DNA from: Myxococcus stipitatus
Lineage (GTDB): Bacteria > Myxococcota > Myxococcia > Myxococcales > Myxococcaceae
Direction of reading: 5' to 3'
Assembly (NCBI RefSeq): GCF_037414475.1
Contig: NZ_CP147913.1
Coordinates: 186,001 to 250,000, forward strand
DNA length: 64,000 nucleotides
Both the position numbers and the translations under genes were made by a program. Each line of letters starts with the position of its first letter. The first letter of the stretch is position 1. Positions 44,179-54,800 of this stretch are shown here, piece after piece. The notes beneath the pieces were generated by a model. It was given only the letters and a program-made list of their open reading frames with translations, did not search any database and was not told the DNA's origin.

Positions 44179-44304
44179 GTGCGGGGTGTGGGGGTCTCCA
44201 TCATAGGTGGGCCACGCCCACCTTGTAAACGCGCGAGGATGCCTTGACCCCGCTGACTCCCCTCCTTATCATTTCAAAAGGTCGTCACGGTTTTTCTCAG
44301 TCAT
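44179..44304. other. Divergent spacer before the 6S RNA
   Basis: This is the left part of a 380-base stretch without a protein gene. It holds the promoter described at 44244-44272 and the 5' side of the transcript. No other feature is visible. Confidence 0.4.
44244..44272 (+). promoter_or_regulatory. Sigma-70-type promoter for the 6S RNA/cyclo-ligase unit
   Basis: TTGACC (44244-44249) and TATCAT (44267-44272) are separated by exactly 17 bases, both close to consensus. The predicted start is near 44279, which would place a short leader before the structured RNA. Confidence 0.6.
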
Positions 44305-44495
44305 TTCGGGGCCTTGGTGGCACTGTAGCTTTGTTTCAAGGGCTGTCCCCTGCGGGGCGCGTGATGCTCGGCAGAAATTCGAACCGATACGTCCATTCCG
44401 GGGTCCGTTTCGGCCGCCATGTGCAAGCCCTCCCCTCTCACGAGGGATGAGGGAAGCCTGCGGCGGCATGATTTCGGTTCCCACCTGGCTTTTCA
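44305..44495 (+). ncRNA. ssrS: 6S RNA (RNA polymerase regulator), boundaries approximate
   Basis: The stretch carries hallmark 6S segments in order. GGGCTGTCCCCTG at about 44340-44352 corresponds to the 5' bubble strand (E. coli GGGCCAGUCCCCUG). AGCCTGCGGCGGCATG at about 44455-44470 is nearly identical to the E. coli 3' segment GCCUGCGGCGGCAU. The outer closing stem may be GCC-TTGGTGG at 44311 with CCACCTGGC at 44481-44489. The length of about 190 nt fits. It lies directly upstream of the 5-formyl-THF cyclo-ligase gene, the classical ssrS-ygfA arrangement of many Proteobacteria. 6S RNA mimics an open promoter and binds housekeeping RNA polymerase in stationary phase. Ends were not determined. 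Confidence 0.75.
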
Positions 44496-44558
44496 GGGTT
44501 CAATGGATGCTGGGCACACGGCCATGCGGCGGGGGACTTTTTCTGCGGAGCGGCGGCG

Positions 44559-45182
44559 GTGAGCGAGACGGTGGTGGAAGAGGCGGCGGCGAGGAAGCAG
44601 ACGCTGCGGGATGAGCTGACGGCGCGCCGCAAGGCGATGACGCCCGACCTCATCGACACGCGGGGTCTCAAGGTGCAGTCTCGATTCCTGGCGACGGCGT
44701 ATTATCAGAAGGCACGGACCGTGGCGCTCTACGCCCCCATCCGGGGCGAGGTGCCCACGCGGGACATTCTCATCGCGGCGCTGCAAGACGAGAAGACCGT
44801 CTGCTACCCGCTGTCCCATGTGCACGGGAGGATTCTCTCCTTCCGCGCCATCAAGTCGGAGGCGGAGCTGGAGCCGGGACGTCTGGGCGTGCGGGAGCCG
44901 ACGAACTCGTCGGACCTCATCGCGGTGGACCAGATCGACCTGTTCGTGGTTCCGGGCCTGGGCTTCACCCGCGACGGCAAGCGGCTGGGACGCGGAGGTG
45001 GCTACTATGACGCCACCCTTCGCGCGGCCAGTGCACGCAGCCGCCGGGTGGGGTTGGCCTTCAGCGACCAGCTCGTTGAAATGCTCCCGACCACGGGCGA
45101 CGACGTGGACATGGACCTGGTGGTGACGGAGTCCGAGACCTGCCGCGGCCTGTTCCGCGAGCCGGAGTTCCTGGATACGTGA
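44559..45182 (+). CDS. ygfA: 5-formyltetrahydrofolate cyclo-ligase
   Basis: The product is 207 residues from a GTG at 44559 with GGAG eight bases upstream. Family features are the basic N-terminus KQTLRDELTARRKAM, VALYAPIRGEV and the signature PGLGFTRDGKRLGRGGGYYD. It converts 5-formyl-THF to 5,10-methenyl-THF using ATP, recovering folate in the cytoplasm. The gene is directly downstream of the probable 6S RNA, as in E. coli. It overlaps the next gene by four bases (GTGA), so the YmdB-like protein is translationally coupled to it. Confidence 0.94.
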   Translation: MSETVVEEAAARKQTLRDELTARRKAMTPDLIDTRGLKVQSRFLATAYYQKARTVALYAPIRGEVPTRDILIAALQDEKTVCYPLSHVHGRILSFRAIKSEAELEPGRLGVREPTNSSDLIAVDQIDLFVVPGLGFTRDGKRLGRGGGYYDATLRAASARSRRVGLAFSDQLVEMLPTTGDDVDMDLVVTESETCRGLFREPEFLDT

Positions 45183-45970
45183 AGGTCCTCTTCATGGGAG
45201 ATGTGGTGGGCCGTCCGGGGCTTCAGGCCGTCCGAGCGCTCCTGCCGCGTCTGAAGGCCACCCATGGCATCGAAGTGACGGTCGCCAACGCGGAGAACAG
45301 CGACCAGGGCGCGGGCATCTCGCCGGAGACGGCGGACACGCTGCTCGCCAGCGGCGTTGACTTGCTGACCAGCGGCAACCACTTCTGGTCCAAGAAGTCC
45401 ATCTTGCCCTGGCTTGCGTCCCATCCGGACAAGCTGCTGCGCCCGGCCAATTATCCCAAGGACACACCGGGCCGAGGCCACGGGGTGGTGGAGCTCCCGG
45501 ACGGACGCGCGCTGGGGGTCATCAACCTGGAGGGCCGCGTCTTCATGCGCGCGCATGACAACCCCTTCGAGGTGGTCCAGGGGCTGGTGGAGACGACGCG
45601 CACGCGCACGCCCTGCATCCTGGTGGACATGCACTGCGAGGCCTCCAGCGAGAAGAACGCCATGGGGGTGCACCTGGACGGGCGGGTCTCCGCGGTGGTG
45701 GGGACCCATACGCACGTTCAGACGGCGGACGAGCGCATCCTCCCCGGGGGCACGGCGTTCATCACCGACGTGGGCATGTGCGGCCCCCTGGACTCGGTCA
45801 TCGGGATGAAGAAGGAGCAGTCCGTGGCGCGGTTCCTGGGGCAGAAGCACGCGCCCTACGAAGTCGCGGAGCGGCTCGTGTATCTGCAGGGTGTGGTGCT
45901 GGACATCGACGACACCACGGGGCGTGGGCGTTCCATCGAGCGCGTGCGCGTCCACCTGCCGGGTACCTGA
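45179..45970 (+). CDS. YmdB-family metallophosphoesterase
   Basis: The product is 263 residues, typical of the TIGR00282/YmdB family. Metal ligands are in [41 protein letters not shown] and [10 protein letters not shown]. The Bacillus YmdB cleaves 2',3'-cyclic AMP and affects biofilm and motility gene choice, and the fold is a dimetal phosphodiesterase. The GTG start at 45179 overlaps the cyclo-ligase stop. It is followed after 55 bases by tyrS. Confidence 0.92.
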   Translation: MKVLFMGDVVGRPGLQAVRALLPRLKATHGIEVTVANAENSDQGAGISPETADTLLASGVDLLTSGNHFWSKKSILPWLASHPDKLLRPANYPKDTPGRGHGVVELPDGRALGVINLEGRVFMRAHDNPFEVVQGLVETTRTRTPCILVDMHCEASSEKNAMGVHLDGRVSAVVGTHTHVQTADERILPGGTAFITDVGMCGPLDSVIGMKKEQSVARFLGQKHAPYEVAERLVYLQGVVLDIDDTTGRGRSIERVRVHLPGT

Positions 45971-46025
45971 AAGTCGGCGTGGAAGTGCCGCGCGGCGGCG
46001 TGCTTTCGGCTATGGTCCGCCGGCC

Positions 46026-47288
46026 ATGAATCCGGACGCGCTGCGCAAGGCGACCCCCGAGGAGCAGTTCGAAGAAGTCACCCGAGGCACGGTGGATCTC
46101 CATTCGCCCGAGGACCTGAAGAAGAAGCTCCGGTACTCGTATGACTCGGGCAAGCCGCTCGTCATCAAGGCGGGGTTCGACCCGAGCCGGCCTGACCTGC
46201 ACCTGGGCCACTCGCTGCTGCTCACGCGCATGCGGCGCTTCCAGGACTTCGGTCACACGGTGGTGTTCCTCATCGGTGACTTCACGGCGCTGATTGGCGA
46301 CCCCACGGGGCGCAACGCCACGCGCCCGGCGCTCACCCGCGACGAGGTGAAGGCCAACGCAGAGACGTACAAGCAGCAGGTCTTCAAGGTGCTGGACTCG
46401 GAGAAGACGACGGTCCGCTTCAACTCGGAGTGGCTCGACAAGCTGGGCACCGAGGGAATGATTCGGCTGGCGTCGCGCTACTCGCTGCAGCGCATGCTGG
46501 AGCGCGACGACTTCAAGAAGCGTTTCCGGGACAACGTCTCCATCGCCATCCACGAGATGCTCTACCCGCTCCTTCAGGGCTACGACTCCGTCGCGCTGAA
46601 GGCGGACGTGGAGCTGGGCGCCACGGACCAGCTCTTCAACCTGCTGGTGGGCCGGCAGTTGATGCGCGAGGAGAACATGGCGCCCCAGGTCATCATGACG
46701 GGGCCCATCCTGGAGGGACTCAACGCGAAGCTCGTCGACGGGAAGATTGTCGGCGACAAGATGTCCAAGAGCCTGGACAACTACGTGGGCGTCAGCGAGG
46801 CGCCGGACACCATGTTCGGCAAGCTGATGAGCATCACCGACGACCTGATGTGGCGCTACTACCAGCTCCTCTCCTCCAAGACGCTGAAGGAGCTGGCGGA
46901 GCTGCAGGCCAAGGTCGCCAGCGGCGAGGTGCATCCGAAGGCCGCCAAGGTGGGCTTCGCGCGGGAGATGACGGAGCGCTTCCACGACGCCGAGGCCGGC
47001 CGCAAGGCGGAGGAGGACTTCGAGAAGCGCTTCGCGAAGAAGGAGCTCACGGCGGAGGACCTCCCCCAGGTGGAAGTCTCTCTGGCGGGCGCGGCGGCGC
47101 TGCCGGTGACCAAGGTGTTGGCCGAGGCGAAGCTGGTGGCCTCCGCGACCGAGGGCCGGAAGATGATCTCCCAGGGCGGTGTCCGCGTGAATGGCGAGAA
47201 GGTCGCGGACCCGAAGGCGGATCTCGGCGCCGGCGAGTACACCGTGCAGGTCGGCAAGCTGAAGGCCGCGCGCGTCAAGCTGGCGTGA
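46026..47288 (+). CDS. tyrS: Tyrosyl-tRNA synthetase
   Basis: The product is 420 residues. The class I motifs are HLGHS at 59-63 and [12 protein letters not shown] near residue 241. The tyrosine pocket region [17 protein letters not shown] and the helix around [16 protein letters not shown] are also present. A C-terminal S4 RNA-binding domain ([20 protein letters not shown], then VRVNGEKV) binds the tRNA. It attaches tyrosine to tRNA-Tyr. The start at 46026 is the first ATG after the previous gene; the open frame upstream is a shadow of the YmdB gene. No T-box leader is visible in the 55-base gap. Confidence 0.96.
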   Translation: MNPDALRKATPEEQFEEVTRGTVDLHSPEDLKKKLRYSYDSGKPLVIKAGFDPSRPDLHLGHSLLLTRMRRFQDFGHTVVFLIGDFTALIGDPTGRNATRPALTRDEVKANAETYKQQVFKVLDSEKTTVRFNSEWLDKLGTEGMIRLASRYSLQRMLERDDFKKRFRDNVSIAIHEMLYPLLQGYDSVALKADVELGATDQLFNLLVGRQLMREENMAPQVIMTGPILEGLNAKLVDGKIVGDKMSKSLDNYVGVSEAPDTMFGKLMSITDDLMWRYYQLLSSKTLKELAELQAKVASGEVHPKAAKVGFAREMTERFHDAEAGRKAEEDFEKRFAKKELTAEDLPQVEVSLAGAAALPVTKVLAEAKLVASATEGRKMISQGGVRVNGEKVADPKADLGAGEYTVQVGKLKAARVKLA

Positions 47289-47385
47289 ATTCCCGGGGGC
47301 GGCCCGCCGTCCCAGGTGCCCGAGGAGCCATCCCACCCGCCCCTGCTTCGAGGGGCGGCATGGGTTTGGGATAGACTCGCGCGCC

Positions 47386-48528
47386 ATGCGTTTGCCCGTC
47401 CTGTGCCTCGGCCTGGTGTTGACCGCCCTCCCCGCGCTTGCGGGCCCCGGGGCGTTCGTCTCCGACGTCCGCGTGGACGCGGTGGAGCAACCGGAGTCCC
47501 CCAAGGTCGTCTTCACGGTGGAGCCGGGGAAGTCGTATCCGCTGCTCAAGAAAGGTGGACCGGCCCGCGCGTGGTGCAAGCTTCGCGGTGCCTCCGCCGA
47601 GGGCTGGGTGTTGTGCGAAGGCGCCCAGGAGTCCGCTGCGCCCGCGGCCCCTTCCGCCCAGATGCTGGCGGCGGCGGACCGCGCGGACGCCGCGCAGCGA
47701 GCCGCGGGACAGGAACAGCTCCGGGCCGCCTTCGCGAGCGGCGCCTCCGCCGAGGAGGAGGATTCGGACGAGGGACAGGCGGTGGTCGTGTCCGCGCCGG
47801 GCGCCCGGGCTCCGCGCTATGCGGGCGGCTCGCGCGAGTCCAGGGAGTGCGCGGCGACGTGCGCCAGCAAGCCGCTTTTCGAGAAGCAGCCCACGCTGAC
47901 CGCGATGGACAAGGAAGTGTTGGAGATGTGCCCCGCGCGTCCGGACGCGAGCGTGGGCGCGGCGGAGGTGCGGCGCTTCATCTCCCGTCACTACGATGAC
48001 CCGCGAATCCAGACGGCGTTGTCCGCCGCGGGACGTCCCGGGCAGAAGCAGGCGAACATCGACTGGCTGACCAGCCTGTGGGTGAGCACGGGGCCTCGCA
48101 ACGCCTTCACGCATGTGTTCTGCGGGGATGATTGGGAGCGAGGCCCCATTGGCGGCCTGCACTTCCTGCCCCGCTACGCGCAACTCGAGGCGCAGGGGAA
48201 GCTCTGCTACGGCGGGCCGGTGCGCGGGGGGGCCGCGAAGACGCAGGGGCAGTACCTCATCCGCTACAAGGGCGTGGCGCCGTGGTCCTGCGGGGAGAAG
48301 CGCGTGGGTGGCTTCTCCGAGTCACCTGATGCCGTGGGCCTGGTCTCCATCGGCACGCGGGCCTTCGCGCGTTGCTGCGCTCGCAACGGCGCGAAGAAGG
48401 AAGGCGGCGTGTACAGCGCGCCCGACCTGGGGGGCACGAACTGGCGCGTCTGGTGCGGCACGCGCAATGGCACCTACGGCATCGCCACCCTCCACCCCAC
48501 CGACGACTCCGCGACCTGTGGCGAGTGA
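47386..48528 (+). CDS. Secreted cysteine-rich protein, possibly EndoU-like nuclease
   Basis: The product is 380 residues with a signal peptide ending in ALA at residue 19. Residues 20-80 look like an SH3-type fold (VEPGKSYPLLKKGGPARAWCKL, then GWVLCEG). After a Glu/Ala-rich linker, the region 155-375 contains ten or so cysteines and a core resembling bacterial EndoU: FTHVFCGDDWERGPIGGLHFLPRY with two histidines, then YLIRYKGV with a lysine. That is the His/His/Lys order of EndoU ribonucleases. The match is by eye and partial. The protein is probably periplasmic or extracellular. An effector or toxin role is possible but not shown. Confidence 0.65.
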   Translation: MRLPVLCLGLVLTALPALAGPGAFVSDVRVDAVEQPESPKVVFTVEPGKSYPLLKKGGPARAWCKLRGASAEGWVLCEGAQESAAPAAPSAQMLAAADRADAAQRAAGQEQLRAAFASGASAEEEDSDEGQAVVVSAPGARAPRYAGGSRESRECAATCASKPLFEKQPTLTAMDKEVLEMCPARPDASVGAAEVRRFISRHYDDPRIQTALSAAGRPGQKQANIDWLTSLWVSTGPRNAFTHVFCGDDWERGPIGGLHFLPRYAQLEAQGKLCYGGPVRGGAAKTQGQYLIRYKGVAPWSCGEKRVGGFSESPDAVGLVSIGTRAFARCCARNGAKKEGGVYSAPDLGGTNWRVWCGTRNGTYGIATLHPTDDSATCGE

Positions 48529-48812
48529 GCACGCAGGCCCAGGCCGAGGGCCTGACACAGGGCCCGAGCCAGCGCCTCCAGTGATGCGCAAAGGACACGC
48601 CCCCCCCAACGATGAGGCCATCGCGCTGCTTCGCCATCGCCTGAGCTCGCCGCGTCCTCCATGGTGAGGCGGAGAACTCCTCGCCCCACGACGTAGGACA
48701 CCGTCAATGCACGGCGTTGGGGCACACCCCACCACCATCGGCCGAGAGCATCCGCGGCGCATGACCTGAGGACTTCGTCATGCGCCGCGTCGCGACGTCA
48801 CAGACGTCTCCC
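48529..48812. other. Convergent spacer before the alpha-2-macroglobulin gene
   Basis: This 284-base region has no convincing gene on either strand. Its only clear structure is the hairpin at 48753-48789. Confidence 0.4.
48753..48789. terminator. Long perfect hairpin, likely terminator of the macroglobulin gene
   Basis: CGCGGCGCATGAC (48753-48765) and GTCATGCGCCGCG (48777-48789) are perfect 13-bp arms with an 11-base loop. The structure lies 24 bases after the minus-strand macroglobulin stop. No T tract is present. Confidence 0.55.
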
Positions 48813-51800
48813 CTACTTCGCGGGCCCCACGTTGAGCACCGCGCCCGCCGAGTACGCGGTGAACTCTGGCGCGTACATGGACTGCACCGTGGCGGGCCCC
48901 ACCCGGAACGTGCCCGGCATGTTGGCGCGCAGCCGGTACTTGAAGTTGTACTCACCCGCGGGCAGCCACTCGAAGAAGAAGTTGGTGCCCGAGTCGCGTG
49001 TCTCCTCGTACCAGACGATGCCCAGGTCCCACTTGTGGCGGGACTGCACGTTCTCCGGCTCAAGGCCCGCGGCGCGTGGGTCTCGCAGGTGGACGTACTC
49101 GGCCGCGTGCTTCGCGCGCAGCGACAGGTGCACCTCCACTTCGTCCCCCGGGTTGAGCAAAGCACCCTCGGCCAGCGGCTGGAGCACGGCCTCGCGACCC
49201 TCGCGCTCGCGGCGGAAGTAGCGGCGCGACACCTGGAAGAAGTCACCGCGGTCCTCTTCCGGCAACTTCTCCGTGGAGAAATGCCACGTCGCGGAAGCGA
49301 ACGCGAACCCCTTCGTCGACTTCTCCACCACGACGGAACTCATCGTCTCCGGCTGAAGCTCCGGCCCCGGCACCACCACCTGGTTCTTCTTCCCCGTGTA
49401 CTCGTCCGGAGCGAACTCCATCCGAACCACACGCGGGCCCACCTTCACCGTCGCGTCCTCGCGGATGCCCAGCGCGCCTTCCGACTCCAGGTACTTCACC
49501 AGCGCGTAGAGGGCCTCCGCCGTGGCTCGCGTGGACTTCCAGTGGTTGAGCTTCTTGTCCAGGAGCAGCCACTGCACCAGCCCCTCGCGCCGGGCATCCT
49601 TCGGGTTCAGCTCCGTGAGCGTGCGCAACGCGAAGGCATGTGTCTCCGTGGTGTCGTTGTACCAGAGCCAGCTGCGGTCCTCGGCGGCCCAGTACGTGCC
49701 CAGCTCGTCGCTCGTCTTCGCAGAGTCCATGACGCTGTCCCAGACCTTCGTCGCGTCCGCGCCACGCCCCGCGCGCTTCAACGTCAGGGCCAGGTAGCCC
49801 TTCAGATAGGGCGAGTGCTTCCTCCAGTACTTGTAGCTGAAGGCGAGCATCTTCTGGCGCTCGGCCGCGGTCAGCGCGTCTCCGGTGTAACGCGCGTCCG
49901 GATACGCGGAGGCCACGTAGTTGAGGAAGGTGATGAACTCCCAGCCCATCCCCTTCATCATCAGCTTGCCGGAGTACTCCTCGCGGAAGTGCCGGGCCAG
50001 GTATTCCCAGGCCCCCCGCGTCATCTCCTCGGGAACCTCCACGCCGTACTCCATGGCGCGCGACAGGCCGTGGACGATGTAGAGCGTCATGTACGGCGAG
50101 GGCGGTCCACCCGGCCACCAGGAGAAGCCTCCGCTGGCGGTCTGGGCCTTGCGCAGCTTCGCCATCGCCGCATCGCGCTCCGCGCGGGCCACCTTCGGGT
50201 CCAGGACCTTCACGAGGCCACCACTGGACTCGGCTCCGCCCTTCGCCATCTCCAGCCAGGGCGTCTCCTCCAACGACATCTTGCGATTGGGGTCCACCGA
50301 GTCCCAGGTCTCGAAACGGGTGGAGCGCTGGCTCAGGTCCTTCGCCATCTTCGCGACGGCGGGATACTTGTTGTAGAGGCTCGCCAGGATGCCCGAGGAC
50401 ACGAAGCGATTGAGCGTCTGCTCCGAGCACTCGTAGGGGTAGTCCACCAGGTACGGCAGCGCCTGGAGCGCCGAGTAGAACAACTGCGTATCCACGGTGA
50501 CGACCATCTGCTCGTTCACCCGCGTCGGGTCGCCGCCCTTCTTCAGGTCATCGAAGCGCATCGTCTTGGAGCCGGGCCCCTTGAGCGTGACGAAGCGCGA
50601 CTGGGCCAGGTGCACGCGGCCGGGCAACACCGGCAACGGACGCAGCTCGCCATCACTCACGTCTCCCGCGCGAGCCTCCACGCGGAACGCCACCGAGCCC
50701 ACGCGCGACGGCGTGGTGAGCGCGAACCGCAGGTTCGTCCCCTTGCCCGGCGCCACCGTGAAGGCCTGCGAGGCGTTCTTCACGCCGAACTCCGACAGTA
50801 GGCTCTTGCGCGTCTCGGTGTCCACGATGTCCAGCGTGAGCGTGCCCTGGCGCACCTGCTCCGACGCGTTGTTCACCACCACCTCGAGCACCGCGCGGTC
50901 ACCTTCGCGCAGGAAGCGCGGCACGTACGGCCGCACCATCAGCTCCTTCACGCTCCGGGAGGTGCGCTGCACCGAGCCCCCCTTCAAGTCACGCGTGACG
51001 CCGTGGACCCACACGCTCCAGGCCGTCACCGAATCCGGCACGGTGAACTCCAGCGACGCGGAGCCATCCGGACCGGTGAGGAGCTGAGGCACCCAGAACG
51101 CCGTCTCCGCGAAGTTGGAGCGCAGCCCGTTCGGAGGAGCTTCACTGGAGGACGGGCCTCCACCGCGCTGCTGATTCGCGTCCTTGGACTCCTCGACGGC
51201 CTGGGCCAGCATGCCCGACGGCGCCGGTGCCGCGGGGGGCATGCCGCCTTCGTCGGCCATCCTCTTGCGCTTCATCACCTGCTGAGGACGCGCGAGGGCC
51301 CGCAACGTGCCGCTGCTCCGGCTGGACTCAAAGGCCTCCCCGAAGCTGCGACGCCGGTAGCCAGGGCCTCCCAAGCCATAGTTGTCTTCGAACTTCAGGC
51401 GGTCCTCATCGGGCGTTGCCCACGACGGGAAGTCACCGTAGTTGTCCGAGACCAACCACTGCCCCTGCTCCATGGCCAGCGAAGCACTCAGCTCCGCCGA
51501 CGGCATGCGCTGGGGATAGAGGTCCGCGACGTTCGCCGGCACATGGGGCGAGAACAGGTCCAGCGACTGGTCATACATATACGCGAGCAACTCCGCCACG
51601 CCCGCCTCCACCTTCGCGCCGCTCGGCCCCTTCACCGTCACCCGCCAGGTCTCCTTCGCGCCGGGACGCAGCTTGTCGCGGAACGTGGCGAACTCCAGGT
51701 TCAGCTCCTTGTTGTCGAAGGGCACGAACACCTGCTCGCTGAAGCGCATGAACTGCCAGTCGCGCACCGCCACCAACACGGCGGTGAAGCCGCCCCGCAT

Positions 51801-54800
51801 GGACTCCGTCACGGGGATCTCCAACACGGCCGGGGACTCGCCTCCCACCAGCGGCTTGCGCAGGATGCGCGCATCTCCCTGATACAGCTCCAGCAGCAAG
51901 GGCTGCCCCGCGAAGCCGGAGAACGCGAGCAGCCGCGCGACCTCACCCACGCGCACCGACGGCTTCTCCAACACCAGGGCCGACGGCAAGGCGATGGGCG
52001 CCCGCGGCCCCGCCACCATCAACTCCCTCGCCACCTTGAACGTCTGGCCGAAGGCGTCCGTCGTCTCGTAGTGCAGTCGGTACGCGCCCGCCTTGAGCGA
52101 AGGCAGCTTCACGCGCGCCAGTCCCTCCGCGTCGTGCTGCACGGAGCCCTTCGCCTGCTCCGCGCCATCCCCCCAACGGGCCAAGGTCGCCTGCGGCGAA
52201 TACGTCGTCGCCCAACGCGGCTGGAGTGAATCCCCCGGCGTGGCCTTGCGCTCGGACGCCGAATCCGCGACCAGCATCGGCTCCGCCCTCGGTTCGTCCG
52301 CCGGCAGCAGCGGCGCCGAAGGCTGTTGCAGTGCCACCAACCGCCAGCGCCCCGCGCCCGGCTGAGGCACTCCATCCAACGTGGACCTCACGAGCCGGAC
52401 CTCGCCTCCCGCTCCTTCGCGGAGGAAACCCTCGTCCGTGTCCACTCGCGCCTCCACGGCCACGAAGCCCAACCGGAACGCGCGCCGAGCAGAGCGCGTC
52501 TCGCCTCCCTCGTCCGTGGCGTCCGCCTCCACGCGGTAGCGCCAGCTCAGGCCCGGCGTCCGCGCGGAGCGCTCGTCGGCCTCCGGCGTGAAGGTCACCT
52601 TGAAGCCGCCGTCCTCGTCGAGAGCGGACGTGCCCGCGGCCACCATCTGGTTCTGCATCGAGGCGAAGAAACCGCCGTGCCACCACCAGGGCAACACGGG
52701 CTCGCGATACGCACGCCAGCGCACCGTCCCCGAGGCCACTGGCAACCCGAAGTAGTAGCGCGCCTCGCCCTTGAACGTGGCCGGCCGGTTGAGCCGCAGC
52801 GGCACGTCCGGGTCCTTCATCGTCACTTCGAAGGTCGGCCGCTTGTACTCCTCCACCCGGATGGACGCCGCGCCTCCGGACTGCACCTGCACGGTCCACG
52901 CCCCCAACACGCGCCCCGTGGGAATGGTGAACTCGCCCGCGACCGAGCCGAAGTCATTGGTGCGGACTTCGCGCTTCTCCACCTCCTGATGGTTCGGGTC
53001 CATCAGCGACACGACCAACGACTCGCCCGGCTGCGTTTGATAACGGGCCTGGTCTCCGCGCCCGCGGTAGGCCACCACCTTCCACATCAGCTTCTGCAAC
53101 GGCCGGTAGACACTCCGGTCCGTGAACACGAGCGTCGACATGGACTCGCCGGGCTCCGGCGGGTGGTAGAAGCTCAGGCCGTTGAACAAGACCAGGGACT
53201 CGCGCCCCTGCCCCACGAGCAGCATGTGGGTGCGGAAGCCGTAGGGCCCCTGGGTGCGAGGAAAGGAAACCTCGCCCTGGGCATCGGTGGTGGCGCGCGC
53301 CACCTCACGGAAGCCCTCGCGATAATCCATGTGGATGAGGCGGACGGGGACCTGAGGAGCGGCCGCGCCCGTGTCTCCCTTCACGACGCGCACCTCCACC
53401 AGGGCGCCCAGGGGATTCCGGGTGATGGCGACCCACGGCGTCACGGTCAGGAAGGTGCCCGTGACGCGATTGTTCTTCTCGCGGAAGTCCTCGCGCGCGG
53501 AAGCCACCACGACATACGCCCCCGTCTCCTTCATCGGCGGCGTGATGAACGTGTTGTGAGACTGGAGGTCTGGCGTCGCGGGGAGCTGCACACTCCACGA
53601 AGCCACCGGCTTGCGGCCCCGGATGTACTGCAGCAGCTCGCTGCCATAGGGGAGGACGTTGGAGACCGACGCCTTCTTCAGCCGCGCCTCGATGTCCAGC
53701 GCGTACGCCCGGAAATAGAGCACCGGCACGTTGCGATGAGCCACCTCGATGGAGCGCCGATTGGCGCCATCCGACCGCATCGAGGTGATGCGGAAGTCCG
53801 GCGCCTCCAACAACTCCTTCTGCGTCCGGCAGCGCGCGGCCCCAAGCGAGTTCGGATGGACGGCCATGCACTCCTTCGCCAGGGCATGCGCGCGCACCGA
53901 GTGGCCCACGCCCGACTCGAGCTCCACCAGCATCCCCTGCCCCATGGTCCACCAGGGCACGTCCTTGTAGGCCCCGAGGTGCGCGGCCAGATGCTGGCGC
54001 ACCCGCGTGCGGTCATCGTCCTCGGTGAAGTGCCGGTTCAGCACCTCGTAGCGCTTCAGCCGAGCCTCCAGCGCCGCCTCACGCCGCCCGCCCGCCAGAT
54101 GCCACGCCTCCAGGTCTCCGAGCACCGCGACGGCCTTCACCAACGGGTGGATGTTCGGGTCCGTCAGCACCACCGTGGGCGTGCCCTCCAGCAGCGAGCC
54201 CAGATCCAACCGGAACAGCTCACTCGACTGCTCGGGCCGCCAGTGGGCGCTGTTCTCCAACAGCCCCACGCGCAGGTACGAGACGGCATCACGCAACGTG
54301 GAGCGGATGCCCTCCGGATACGTGTTGGGCTCGATGTACTCGGCCAGCACCTTCACCGGCTCGGTGCCCAACGACTGCCGCTGCGTCCAGACCTCCTCGT
54401 AGGCGCGCTGGGCCTCGGTGAGAATCTGCTCGTACGTCCACGACTTCAGGTCGACCGGGCCGGAGGACGCCACCTGCTCGCGCTGGCGAATCTCCCAGTC
54501 GTACGCCTGCGCATACGCGACGAGCGAGTGGGCGTAGAAGAGGTTCAACGTGGCGCGCGACAAGGCCCCCTTGGGCCAGGGCTCCTCGCGCAGGAAGCGC
54601 ACCGTCGTCTCGTAGCCATGGAGCGCCGAGCGCAGTTGCACCGTGCGAATCAGCGCACGCGCCCACTCGGCCTCGTCCGAGCCATTCCGGGACTGGGCAA
54701 GGCGGGCCTCCGCGGCCTGCGCGGCGGACTCCACCTTGTCGTCCGACACCAATGCGTCGATGTCCTTCCACGAGGGGGGCGGTTTCGCCGGTGCCGCTCG

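Noticed and set aside
48474..48725. 83-residue minus-strand frame after the EndoU-like gene
   Set aside because: It overlaps the real gene's 3' end, lacks a ribosome-binding site and has a shadow-like composition.
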